Shown here piece after piece: positions 1 through 6,943 of a stretch of DNA of 38,624 nucleotides. Numbering within the stretch: position 1 is the stretch's first letter; each line of letters starts with the position of its first letter. Source of the stretch: Clostridiales bacterium (GTDB taxonomy: Bacteria > Bacillota > Clostridia > Saccharofermentanales > Saccharofermentanaceae); NCBI GenBank assembly GCA_017940895.1, contig JAGAXM010000021.1, positions 1 through 38,624 of the forward strand, written 5' to 3'. The notes beneath the pieces were generated by a model. The model did no database searches. It worked only from the letters and a program-made list of their open reading frames with translations, and was not told the origin of the DNA. Position numbers and translations under genes: made by a program.

Positions 1-481
1 CGTATTTGTAGTCGATACCCAGATTCTCGAGCACTTGAGCAACATCGGATTCAAAAAACGATCTCATGATCATTCCGTTATGAATGATCTTACGGTCTTT
101 CGGGTACGAATTGTTGTCTTCTTTAAGAGATTCATAGAACTCTGAATCGAACGGATGAGTCGCATTTGGTTTAAGCACATAATGTGTGGCAAGTTCCGCC
201 AGCGATCCTCCGTATTCAACATCCCATGATGAAAGAAGTTTCTTTAACTTAAACTCGAGATCTGCCCTCCTTGTTGCGATCCGGCTATACTTCTCCCACT
301 CGGGATTGCTCTGACTGATCCTGCGTCTTTTTTCTTTACCGGAAGTATCTGTCCATCTCACTGACAAAACAATCCGACCGCCTTGATTGTTATAAGACAC
401 TCGAGGCAGTTTACGCAATTCGGCGGTGAGGTAGATATATCGGCCGATATAGAACTCTTTACTTATGATTCCTTGTTCCAT
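1..481 (-). CDS. Partial protein, possible nuclease-like fold (3' end beyond window)
   Basis: An open frame starts at an ATG at 481 and runs off the left edge, giving 160 residues with no stop. The N-terminal part is basic and contains LPRVSYNNQGGRIVLSV followed by KEKRRR, which looks like a small beta-rich segment. The last visible stretch, with MRSFFESDVAQVLENLGI followed by DYKY, resembles the RSKSEVIIA...L...GI.YRYE signature of PD-(D/E)XK-like nuclease proteins common in Clostridia, but the catalytic region would lie outside the window. The upstream ribosome site (TAAGG) is modest. The gene is separated from the next one by a hairpin-rich gap, so it is probably not part of the glycan operons. 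That it is a coding frame is likely; the family is tentative. Confidence 0.6.
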   Translation of the reverse strand, partial: MEQGIISKEFYIGRYIYLTAELRKLPRVSYNNQGGRIVLSVRWTDTSGKEKRRRISQSNPEWEKYSRIATRRADLEFKLKKLLSSWDVEYGGSLAELATHYVLKPNATHPFDSEFYESLKEDNNSYPKDRKIIHNGMIMRSFFESDVAQVLENLGIDYKY

Positions 482-619
482 ACGTAAACCTTACATGCGG
501 AACAAATGAAAAATCAAGCGAACAAATTCCCATTTTTCTGGGAGATTATTCGGACAATTGAGTCCGGGAACTCCCTATTTTACGACATCGTCACTTCAAA
601 ATGGGCGTTCCACCCAATG
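482..619. other. Intergenic gap with overlapping hairpins
   Basis: No gene is seen in these 138 bases. An outer stem GGGAG (540-544) / CTCCC (571-575) encloses an inner stem CGGAC (551-555) / GTCCG (562-566). A competing stem CCCA (529-532) / TGGG (539-542) uses the same G residues, so the two folds exclude each other. On the minus strand, the transcribed direction, neither fold is followed by a good run of T, so neither is a clean intrinsic terminator. It may simply be the end of the upstream operon or a leader structure of the gene at 481. Confidence 0.4.
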
Positions 620-868
620 TTACAAATTCTCTGAAATAGCGATCGCCAGCTGATCAGCGCAGGATGTTGACTTATATCCGCACAGATTTCCGCGGAGCAT
701 CTCGGCAATCTTGGAGGCGTCCTGACCTTCTGTCAGGATACCGATAGCCTTGAGATTACCGTTACATCCTCCGATGTAAGACACATTATGAAGCTTACCC
801 TCGTCATCAATATCAAAATCAATCTGCTGAGCACAGATTCCCTTAGGTGCAAAAGTTACGTGTTTCAT
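620..868 (-). CDS. TSCPD-domain small protein (TIGR03905-like)
   Basis: An 82-residue protein. The ATG at 868 is chosen over the longer open frame because AAGGAG lies directly upstream with good spacing and because the protein then starts with MKHVTFAPKGICAQQIDFDI, as family members do. The family hallmark is the Cys-rich end: IGGCNGN near residue 30, then LCGYKSTSCADQLA, a variant of the TSCPDQLA motif. The same domain occurs at the C-terminus of some class II ribonucleotide reductases, where paired cysteines are thought to act in redox or metal chemistry; the role of the stand-alone form is unknown. Its start lies next to the stop of the TetR gene, so the two are surely cotranscribed. Confidence 0.85.
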   Translation of the reverse strand: MKHVTFAPKGICAQQIDFDIDDEGKLHNVSYIGGCNGNLKAIGILTEGQDASKIAEMLRGNLCGYKSTSCADQLAIAISENL

Positions 869-869
869 A

Positions 870-1424
870 TTAATTCTCCTTAAGCATGGCAGACCATCCT
901 GCCTCATAGAACGACCACAGCTTATACAAAGCATTTCCCGCCTTGCAGCGGCCGGCATCATGAACTATCAACTCGCAGTAAGACTCGAACAGGCCGCTGA
1001 TCAACGAATGTACGAACTCCTCCTCGAGCGAACCGCTGTACGGCTTAAGACCCTCGGCGACTAACTCAGTCAGTTCGTGGAACAGCTCGGCATAAACCGT
1101 CCCTTCACTTCCTGCGACGAGCAGGCGCACGCCGTCAATATTATCGAATGTATAGACAAACAATTTCGCGAATCTCGACTTGCCGAAGTCCGCATAACTG
1201 TCGCCTTCCTGAGAGAACAAAGATCTCAGATATGCAGCATGCTCCCCGACTATACCGTCGAACACTTCTGCCTTGCTCTTATAGTATCCGTAGAAGGCTC
1301 CGGTCGTGACTCCCGCCTCACGCGCGATGGAACGCAGCGATGCATTCTTATAACCGTTCGCGATGAACTCCTTCAGCGCGGCTTCATTGATATTCTTTAT
1401 TGTCTGGGGATCCGCGTGATTCAT
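870..1424 (-). CDS. TetR/AcrR-family transcriptional regulator
   Basis: A 184-residue protein, normal length for the family. The N-terminal 50 residues form the helix-turn-helix domain: ALKEFIANGYKNASLRSIAR followed by EAGVTTGAFYGYYKSKAEVF is the classic TetR DNA-binding block. The remaining helical part is the ligand/dimer domain and has no recognisable ligand signature. The ATG overlaps the stop of the upstream fusion gene (ATGA), with GGAG just before it, so translation is coupled. It sits between the cytidylyltransferase fusion and the TSCPD gene. It may regulate this small operon, but I see no operator palindrome I would trust. Confidence 0.9.
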   Translation of the reverse strand: MNHADPQTIKNINEAALKEFIANGYKNASLRSIAREAGVTTGAFYGYYKSKAEVFDGIVGEHAAYLRSLFSQEGDSYADFGKSRFAKLFVYTFDNIDGVRLLVAGSEGTVYAELFHELTELVAEGLKPYSGSLEEEFVHSLISGLFESYCELIVHDAGRCKAGNALYKLWSFYEAGWSAMLKEN

Positions 1425-3232
1425 ACACCAAGCTCCGCTCTTAAAGCCTCAAGCAGACGGTCGTTGTCTTCCGTACAACGCACTGCAAGCCTCAGATAAT
1501 TACGCCCGTTGGTCTTGGTCGTTAACTCCTTGATCAGGATCTCGTACCTGATAAGCAAAGTTTTTAAAAGCTCCTTAGGTGAGATCGAATCATCGAGCTC
1601 GACCATCACGAAGTTCGCCTGCGAAGGGATAACGCGTATACCGCCGATCTTACTTAATTCACCTACAAAGCGTGCTCTCTCTGCGCGGATCTTCACGAGC
1701 GCCGCGGCATAATCTTTCTTATACTTCTCTTCGATCTGCATATAGAACTCGCCGAAGGAATTGATATTCCAGATCGCGACATCCTTCTTCATATGTGCGA
1801 TAGTCTCGGTATCGCCGGAAGCGAGCACACCCAGGCGCAGACCGGGCACACCGTAAGACTTGGAAATCGACTTCATCACATAAAGATGCGGGTTCGGCTC
1901 GAGGATCTCGTTGTAGATCAAAGAGGAATCGAGCTCATCCGCGAAGTCCACAAAAGACTCGTCGATCACAAGGCGGATACCCTTCTCGCGCGCCCACGCT
2001 ACGAGACGAAGCAGATCAGCCTTAGGAATATAATTTCCGCTCGGGTTATCGGGATTGATCACGATCAGGTTATCAATAGCCTTATCACCAAAGAACGCCA
2101 TCAGGTCGTCAGCAGTATAAGCATAATCGTGATTCTGAGGTACGAACACCAAAGACGAATCAGAAGCATAACGGTTCGGATACTCCTCAAAAGTCGGTCT
2201 CACAAACCCGGTAACACCTGACAAGAAAGACATCAGAGACTTGATCAATTCCGCCGCGCCGTTACCGACAACGATGTTCTCGGTATGAACATTAAACTGC
2301 TTCGCCGCGAGCAAAGAATTCACACGCATACCCGAGGGGTACTCGGTAAGCAATGTATCGAAATTCGCGCGCATCTCCGCCTTCATTCGCTCGGGCGGGA
2401 AATACGGGTTCACGAGATAACAGAAATCCAGAAGCTTCGGATATCTCCAGTAGCCGCCGTAACGCCCCTGCAGCAGTGCGACGCGCTCGTCCGGATCGGG
2501 CGTAAATATCGAAGTCGCGATATCGAGATCCTGTATATCGTCGATCTCATACCACTTCTGTCCGGACAGACGCTTGGCCTTGATCACGGGCTCGTCGAGC
2601 ATCGTGATGACGCGAAGCACCTGCTCGTAGTACTCGTTCTCGCCCAATGCCTTCTCGTAAGCCTTCAGGAACGGCACATAGTAATTACGCGAGAAGTCGC
2701 GCGAGAACTTATAAAGATTAACCGTCTTGTAGTACTCGGGGATCTCCTCGAACACGAACTTCTTGCCGGGCACGAACGCCTCGATAGTATCGTCGTCGTT
2801 GAGTTTCACACAAGTGCCGTCCATCCACGCCTCGTACTTATCAACGAGAGCAAGCGTTTCGCGCGGATCGTTCACAAGCTCGTCCAGCACCGCATCCTCG
2901 AAAATAAGGTCGGACTCGAACAGCAAAGTATCGTCCTCGCACAGTTGCTCGGAAGCAAGCGCAAGCGAGTAGATATTATTAGTCTTGTCGTAAATAGGAT
3001 TATCAATAAATACGATCGGAGTCTTGATACCGAGAGTGTCGATATATTCGCGTAGCTTCTGTCCCTCGTAGCCTGTGACAATCACGATGCGGGATACATT
3101 CTCCCTCTCGATCTGGCGCAGCATACGCTCGATCAGAGTGACGCCGTTAACCTTGACCATGCATTTCGTGTTGTCCCGGGTAAGCTCCTTGAGCCTCTTT
3201 CCCATTCCTGCCGCCAGAATTATCGCCTGCAT
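1421..3232 (-). CDS. Bifunctional CTP:phospho-alcohol cytidylyltransferase / CobD-like PLP aminotransferase
   Basis: A 603-residue two-domain cytoplasmic enzyme. Residues 1 to about 235 are a LicC/PntC-type nucleotidyltransferase: AGMGKRL for nucleotide binding, K for phosphate contact, NNIYSL, LLFESDLIF with the metal Asp, and VDKYEAWMDGT, all typical of enzymes that activate phosphocholine, phosphoethanolamine or aminoethylphosphonate. Residues about 245-603 are a class I/II PLP enzyme: VGNGAAELIKSL, NPDNPSG, DESFVDF, KSISKSYGVPGLRLGVL with the Schiff-base Lys, and a terminal YLRLAVR. DESFVDF and the PGLRLG block are closer to CobD (threonine-phosphate decarboxylase) than to transaminases I recall. 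A plausible role is to make an amino-alcohol phosphate and activate it as a CDP ester for glycan decoration. AAGGAG precedes the ATG. HisC-like transamination is the main alternative. Confidence 0.85.
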   Translation of the reverse strand: MQAIILAAGMGKRLKELTRDNTKCMVKVNGVTLIERMLRQIERENVSRIVIVTGYEGQKLREYIDTLGIKTPIVFIDNPIYDKTNNIYSLALASEQLCEDDTLLFESDLIFEDAVLDELVNDPRETLALVDKYEAWMDGTCVKLNDDDTIEAFVPGKKFVFEEIPEYYKTVNLYKFSRDFSRNYYVPFLKAYEKALGENEYYEQVLRVITMLDEPVIKAKRLSGQKWYEIDDIQDLDIATSIFTPDPDERVALLQGRYGGYWRYPKLLDFCYLVNPYFPPERMKAEMRANFDTLLTEYPSGMRVNSLLAAKQFNVHTENIVVGNGAAELIKSLMSFLSGVTGFVRPTFEEYPNRYASDSSLVFVPQNHDYAYTADDLMAFFGDKAIDNLIVINPDNPSGNYIPKADLLRLVAWAREKGIRLVIDESFVDFADELDSSLIYNEILEPNPHLYVMKSISKSYGVPGLRLGVLASGDTETIAHMKKDVAIWNINSFGEFYMQIEEKYKKDYAAALVKIRAERARFVGELSKIGGIRVIPSQANFVMVELDDSISPKELLKTLLIRYEILIKELTTKTNGRNYLRLAVRCTEDNDRLLEALRAELGV

Positions 3233-3267
3233 ACCGCGCTCCTTAATTCAAATTGATCAACCTAATA

Positions 3268-3295
3268 ATTATAACAGAGTCTCATCACCTGATAA
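3268..3295 (-). promoter_or_regulatory. Predicted sigma-A promoter for the cytidylyltransferase fusion operon
   Basis: On the minus strand TTATCA (3290-3295) and TATAAT (3268-3273) are 16 bases apart, and TG precedes the -10 box by one base, making it an extended -10. The start would be about 30 bases before the ATG at 3232. It overlaps the last codons of the glycosyltransferase gene upstream. Confidence 0.5.
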
Positions 3296-4277
3296 CAAGA
3301 AAGGGCAGAAACAGGTGCAGCCTGTCGAGCCTCACCGCCGTCCGCACTATAAAGCGTATCTTCTTGTCCTCCCCCTCGGGGCGTCCCGGCTTTAGACACG
3401 GGTTCTTGCGGTACGACGGGAAAGCAGCCACAAGCCAGCTCATGCAGCTTTCGTAAACAGCCGTAACATCGGCGCGCTTGGCTCCCCGCGATACGAAAAG
3501 CAGATACCACACGATGTGCTTGATCATAAGATACTCGAAAAGCACCGCATCCAGCGCGCTGCCGTCACCGATCGGCCTCATATCCTTAAGAAGTTTATCA
3601 AGTATAGCCGTCACATCGCGGTCCTTATCAATGCGGCTCATATTCGAATGCGACTCGGACGACTCGCGGATAGTCCACTCATACCCCGACTGCGGCACGA
3701 TCTTCACGCGCCCCGCCGTGCAATAGCTTAAGTACAGGAAATTGAAATAAAAATCCTCGCTGATCTTGGTCTGCTCGAACCTTATACCGTGGGCATCGAT
3801 GATATCTTTACGGAACAGCCTACCCCACGGTGCGGTATTGCGGTACATACTCCACTTCGCACCCGGGTCCATGTCGCGGCGGCTCCTCTTACCTGAAGCA
3901 ACATGATGATCGACCGTGCCGCCTATCACCGCCTCATCGTCGGGTCCCATCTCCTTAACAAGAGAGGAAACATAATCACGCGGGATCCGGTCATCCTGAT
4001 CCATGAACGCGATAAGACCACCCGTCGCGGCATCGAGTCCCACATTACGCGCAGAACATATGCCGCCGTTAGCCTTGTCGATCACTTTCATCGTTACATT
4101 GGACGGCGCCTGCGCACTAAGTCTATTCAGAACCTCGAGCGACCCGTCACGTGAGCCGTCGTTAACTGCAACAAGTTCGACAGCAGGATAATCCTGCGCG
4201 AACACATCGCCGACGGAATCGCCGAGCACCGATTCACCATTATAGACAGGCATGATTATTGTTACTGATCTCTTCAT
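3285..4277 (-). CDS. GT2-family glycosyltransferase
   Basis: A 330-residue cytoplasmic GT-A enzyme. Its N-terminus, TIIMPVYNGESVLGDSV, is the standard GT2 opening; AVNDGSRDGS holds the nucleotide-binding Asp, ANGGICSARNVGLDAA is the next block, and FMDQDDRIP is the DXD-type metal motif. The acceptor half ends in a basic C-terminal tail. It should move a nucleotide-activated sugar onto a growing glycan, but substrate cannot be read from sequence. The start overlaps the preceding gene's stop as ATGA and has no clear ribosome site of its own, so it depends on coupling. It is notably richer in GC than the gene it overlaps, which suggests the two have different histories. Confidence 0.92.
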   Translation of the reverse strand: MKRSVTIIMPVYNGESVLGDSVGDVFAQDYPAVELVAVNDGSRDGSLEVLNRLSAQAPSNVTMKVIDKANGGICSARNVGLDAATGGLIAFMDQDDRIPRDYVSSLVKEMGPDDEAVIGGTVDHHVASGKRSRRDMDPGAKWSMYRNTAPWGRLFRKDIIDAHGIRFEQTKISEDFYFNFLYLSYCTAGRVKIVPQSGYEWTIRESSESHSNMSRIDKDRDVTAILDKLLKDMRPIGDGSALDAVLFEYLMIKHIVWYLLFVSRGAKRADVTAVYESCMSWLVAAFPSYRKNPCLKPGRPEGEDKKIRFIVRTAVRLDRLHLFLPFLVIR

Positions 4278-5884
4278 AGCTTGGGAACAAATCCGTACTT
4301 CCCCTGAACCAAATTAAGATTGAAGTACGGATCTCCTTTTTCGATCAATTCTTTCCACTTATTAATAAAGTATCGGGATTCTTCCAGATCCTTTCCTGAC
4401 ACATAATGATATACTTCTGCCCACGGAGTCCAGACAATAAGATACCCTTGCTGCCTTAATCTTAAACACAAATCTATGCCCTTGTATTCATGAGGCATTT
4501 CCTCATCGTATCCTCCGATACTTTCAAAGACGTCCTTGCGGACCATTAAACACGCGCCGGAAACCGCAGACATGTTCTGCGCATAGAACAGCCTGCCCAT
4601 GTACCCGCTGTCTCCGCGCCTCAAGCCTCTTGAGACGGGCTGAACCGGAACATTACCCATACCGATAATCATTCCTGCATTCTCAACAGTATTGTCAGGA
4701 TAAAGGATCATCCCTCCCACTGCACCGACATCCTTGCGCTGAGCATACATAAGCATCTGCTCGATCCAGTCAGGCGTAATCACTTTGCTGTTGCTGTCAA
4801 GGAATAATAAATACTCGCCGGTTGCATCTTTCAGGGCGTTAACTGTCTCATAATTGGCATAAGTTGTTTTTCGCAAAGAGCTTATGCAGCGATCAGAGTT
4901 GCCGGAGCTGAGAACGACACTTACCTTGGGTAAAGGCTGACACAAGCTGAATTGCACTTTATAGATAGTCGGATTCTTAGGATGGCACACCACTTCGGCA
5001 GAAACGCCGTTGCCGGAAAGGTTTTCTTGAACCGCCTTAACACCTGACACGGACGCATAAGGTTTACTCTTGATAGTCTGCGCCGTTGACTGAGAATGCG
5101 ATCTCCAGTAATACAGCACTTTCGGGATGTGTACAACACGTGTTGCAACACGCGTAAGCCTCAGGAACAGATCATGATCCTGACTTCCTTCATACCCTTC
5201 CCGAAAAGCATCTGTTCCTCCAAGAAGACTCTTTCTGAACGAAGTAAAATGACAGATGTAATTTTGGGCATTCAAATTATCAGAAGCATAATCCGACTTA
5301 AAGTTGATAGCGATTACATCTTTTACATCCGGCGATAAGAACAGCATCTCATCGGAATAAACAAAATCAGCTTCATCACTTGTAACAGCTTTATATGTAT
5401 CGGCAAGAGCGGTAGGACACAGTATGTCATCATGATCCAATAAGGAAATATATTCTCCTTGGGACATCTCGATGCATCTGTTAGAATTGCCTACTATCCC
5501 ATAATTCTTATCGAGCTTCTTGTATTTAATCCTTTGGTCTTTATGAACATATTCCAAACATATACTGCCTACATAATCATGTTCATTGTCGCTTCCGTCG
5601 GCAAGACACAATTCCCAATTACCATAGGTCTGAGATAACACTGATTCGATCATCTCTTTAAGGAAAGCGGCATCAGTATTGTAAAGAGGTGTAATTATGC
5701 TGAATAAGACACTCCCTGAAACCTTCTGCAAGTTATCATTGTCATTATGGGTGTTCATCCAAGCTTTAAGAATGGGAGCAGTCTTAACAGTACGCCGACC
5801 TCTGGAAAGGGTCACCAAGAGCCCTTCATTCTTAATATATTTCATCACTTGATGAAAAGATAAGACCAATCTGCTAATCGACAT
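4274..5884 (-). CDS. Tandem GT2 glycosyltransferase with degenerate second domain
   Basis: A 536-residue protein with two GT2 units. The first (about 60-290) is complete: FSIITPLYNT, LADGSDN, LLDHDDI (Asp150/Asp152) and VYSDEM. The second (about 321-500) opens with VSVVLSSGNSDRCISSLR and reaches TYANYE, then jumps to ALKDATGEYLLFL. About 40 residues that normally carry the donor-binding Asp and the following helices are missing. The DXD position reads FLDSNSKV. The acceptor-side half (VSGACLMVRKDVFESIGGYD, then GIDLCLRLRQQGY) is intact. Family relatives, including the protein at 9028-12684, keep both units. The second unit therefore probably binds acceptor without catalysing transfer. The ribosome site is weak (GGTG). 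Confidence 0.9.
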   Translation of the reverse strand: MSISRLVLSFHQVMKYIKNEGLLVTLSRGRRTVKTAPILKAWMNTHNDNDNLQKVSGSVLFSIITPLYNTDAAFLKEMIESVLSQTYGNWELCLADGSDNEHDYVGSICLEYVHKDQRIKYKKLDKNYGIVGNSNRCIEMSQGEYISLLDHDDILCPTALADTYKAVTSDEADFVYSDEMLFLSPDVKDVIAINFKSDYASDNLNAQNYICHFTSFRKSLLGGTDAFREGYEGSQDHDLFLRLTRVATRVVHIPKVLYYWRSHSQSTAQTIKSKPYASVSGVKAVQENLSGNGVSAEVVCHPKNPTIYKVQFSLCQPLPKVSVVLSSGNSDRCISSLRKTTYANYETVNALKDATGEYLLFLDSNSKVITPDWIEQMLMYAQRKDVGAVGGMILYPDNTVENAGMIIGMGNVPVQPVSRGLRRGDSGYMGRLFYAQNMSAVSGACLMVRKDVFESIGGYDEEMPHEYKGIDLCLRLRQQGYLIVWTPWAEVYHYVSGKDLEESRYFINKWKELIEKGDPYFNLNLVQGKYGFVPKL

Positions 5885-5906
5885 TAATACACCATACTTC
5901 TAAGAC

Positions 5907-5935
5907 TTGTTATTTTCAATTAATTATAATATAAC
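5907..5935 (+). promoter_or_regulatory. Predicted promoter for the DPM1-like gene
   Basis: TTGTTA (5907-5912) and TATAAC (5930-5935) are separated by exactly 17 bases in an AT-rich gap between divergent genes. A ribosome site GGAAG (5979-5983) lies 6 bases before the ATG at 5990. A matching promoter for the minus-strand gene at 5884 must lie in the same gap, but I cannot pick a convincing -35 box for it. Confidence 0.5.
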
Positions 5936-5989
5936 AATTAGCGAAAATGACCGCACATAAGACACAAGAATAATTATTGGAAGAACAAA

Positions 5990-6943
5990 ATGGATAAGAT
6001 TGCCGTACTCATTCCCTGTTATAACGAAGAACAGACAATAGAAAAAGTAGTAAAAGACTTCAAAGCCGCTTTACCCGAGGCCGTTATTTATGTTTACAAC
6101 AACAACTCAAAGGATAAAACCGCTGAAATTGCTGAAGCGGCAGGAGCCATAGTTCGTAATGAATATATGCAGGGTAAGGGCAACGTTATCCGACGTATGT
6201 TCCGAGAGATTGATGCCGAATGCTATATCATGACTGATGGTGATGATACTTATCCTGCGGAGAATGCCAGAGAAATGGCTGATCTTGTCCTTAACAAGAG
6301 CGTTGATATGGTTGTCGGTGACAGACTCTCATCCACGTACTTCACAGAGAACAAAAGACCTTTCCATAATTTCGGTAATTCTATAGTCAGGAAGAGTATC
6401 AATATCCTGTTTAAGAATCAGATCAAAGATATCATGACAGGTTACAGAGCCTTCAGCTATGAATTTGTTAAGACTTACCCGGTACTCTCAAAGGGATTCG
6501 AGATTGAGACCGAGATGAGCATCCATGCAGTTGATAAGAACATGTTTGTCGATAATGTGGTTATTACTTACAGGGACAGACCCGAAGGCAGCGAATCTAA
6601 ACTTAATACTTATTCAGACGGAATGAAGGTATTAAGAACGATCTTGAAGCTGTATGCAACTTATAAACCTCTGTCATTCTGGGGATGGATATCAGCAATT
6701 CTCGCTTTTATATCCGTCGGGTTCTTTATTCCTATTTTGGTTGAATTTATCCAAACAGGATTAGTTCCTAACTTCCCGACATTGATCGTTTGCGGATTTA
6801 CAATGCTTGCAGCCATTCACGCTCTCTTTGCAGGAATGACACTCCAGACGATGGTGCAGAAGAACAAGCAGGATTTTGAGTTAAATCTGAACGAAGCAAC
6901 TAACGAGAAAAAACGGCTAATGGCTGATCTTAATCAAAATTAG
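5990..6943 (+). CDS. DPM1/GtrB-like polyprenyl-phosphate glycosyltransferase (GT2)
   Basis: A 317-residue protein. Residues 1-220 are a GT2 domain of the dolichyl-phosphate-mannose-synthase type: AVLIPCYNEEQTIEKVV, VYNNNSKDKT, MQGKGNVIRRMF and the metal motif TDGDDTYP, followed by GDRLSS and a GYRAFS segment. The C-terminal part has two membrane segments (about 229-250 and 262-283) and a charged cytoplasmic tail. Such enzymes transfer a sugar from a nucleotide donor to undecaprenyl phosphate; the product is flipped and used by GT-C enzymes outside the membrane. The two large membrane proteins nearby (6930-9038 and 18253-20190) are likely partners. The 3' end overlaps the convergent gene by 14 bases, leaving no room for a terminator. 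Confidence 0.93.
   Translation: MDKIAVLIPCYNEEQTIEKVVKDFKAALPEAVIYVYNNNSKDKTAEIAEAAGAIVRNEYMQGKGNVIRRMFREIDAECYIMTDGDDTYPAENAREMADLVLNKSVDMVVGDRLSSTYFTENKRPFHNFGNSIVRKSINILFKNQIKDIMTGYRAFSYEFVKTYPVLSKGFEIETEMSIHAVDKNMFVDNVVITYRDRPEGSESKLNTYSDGMKVLRTILKLYATYKPLSFWGWISAILAFISVGFFIPILVEFIQTGLVPNFPTLIVCGFTMLAAIHALFAGMTLQTMVQKNKQDFELNLNEATNEKKRLMADLNQN

Noticed and set aside
482..619. Hairpins taken as an intrinsic terminator of the TSCPD operon
   Set aside because: On the transcribed (minus) strand the stems are not followed by a T-run; listed as structured gap only.
2285..3055. 256-codon open frame on the plus strand opposite the cytidylyltransferase fusion
   Set aside because: It is antisense to a gene with clear motifs, is rich in residues typical of shadow frames (H, R, I, V), and matches no family I know.
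5885..5989. Promoter for the minus-strand GT2 gene at 5884
   Set aside because: A TATAAT is present on the minus strand, but no -35 box of acceptable match lies at 16-18 bases, so no separate feature is called.
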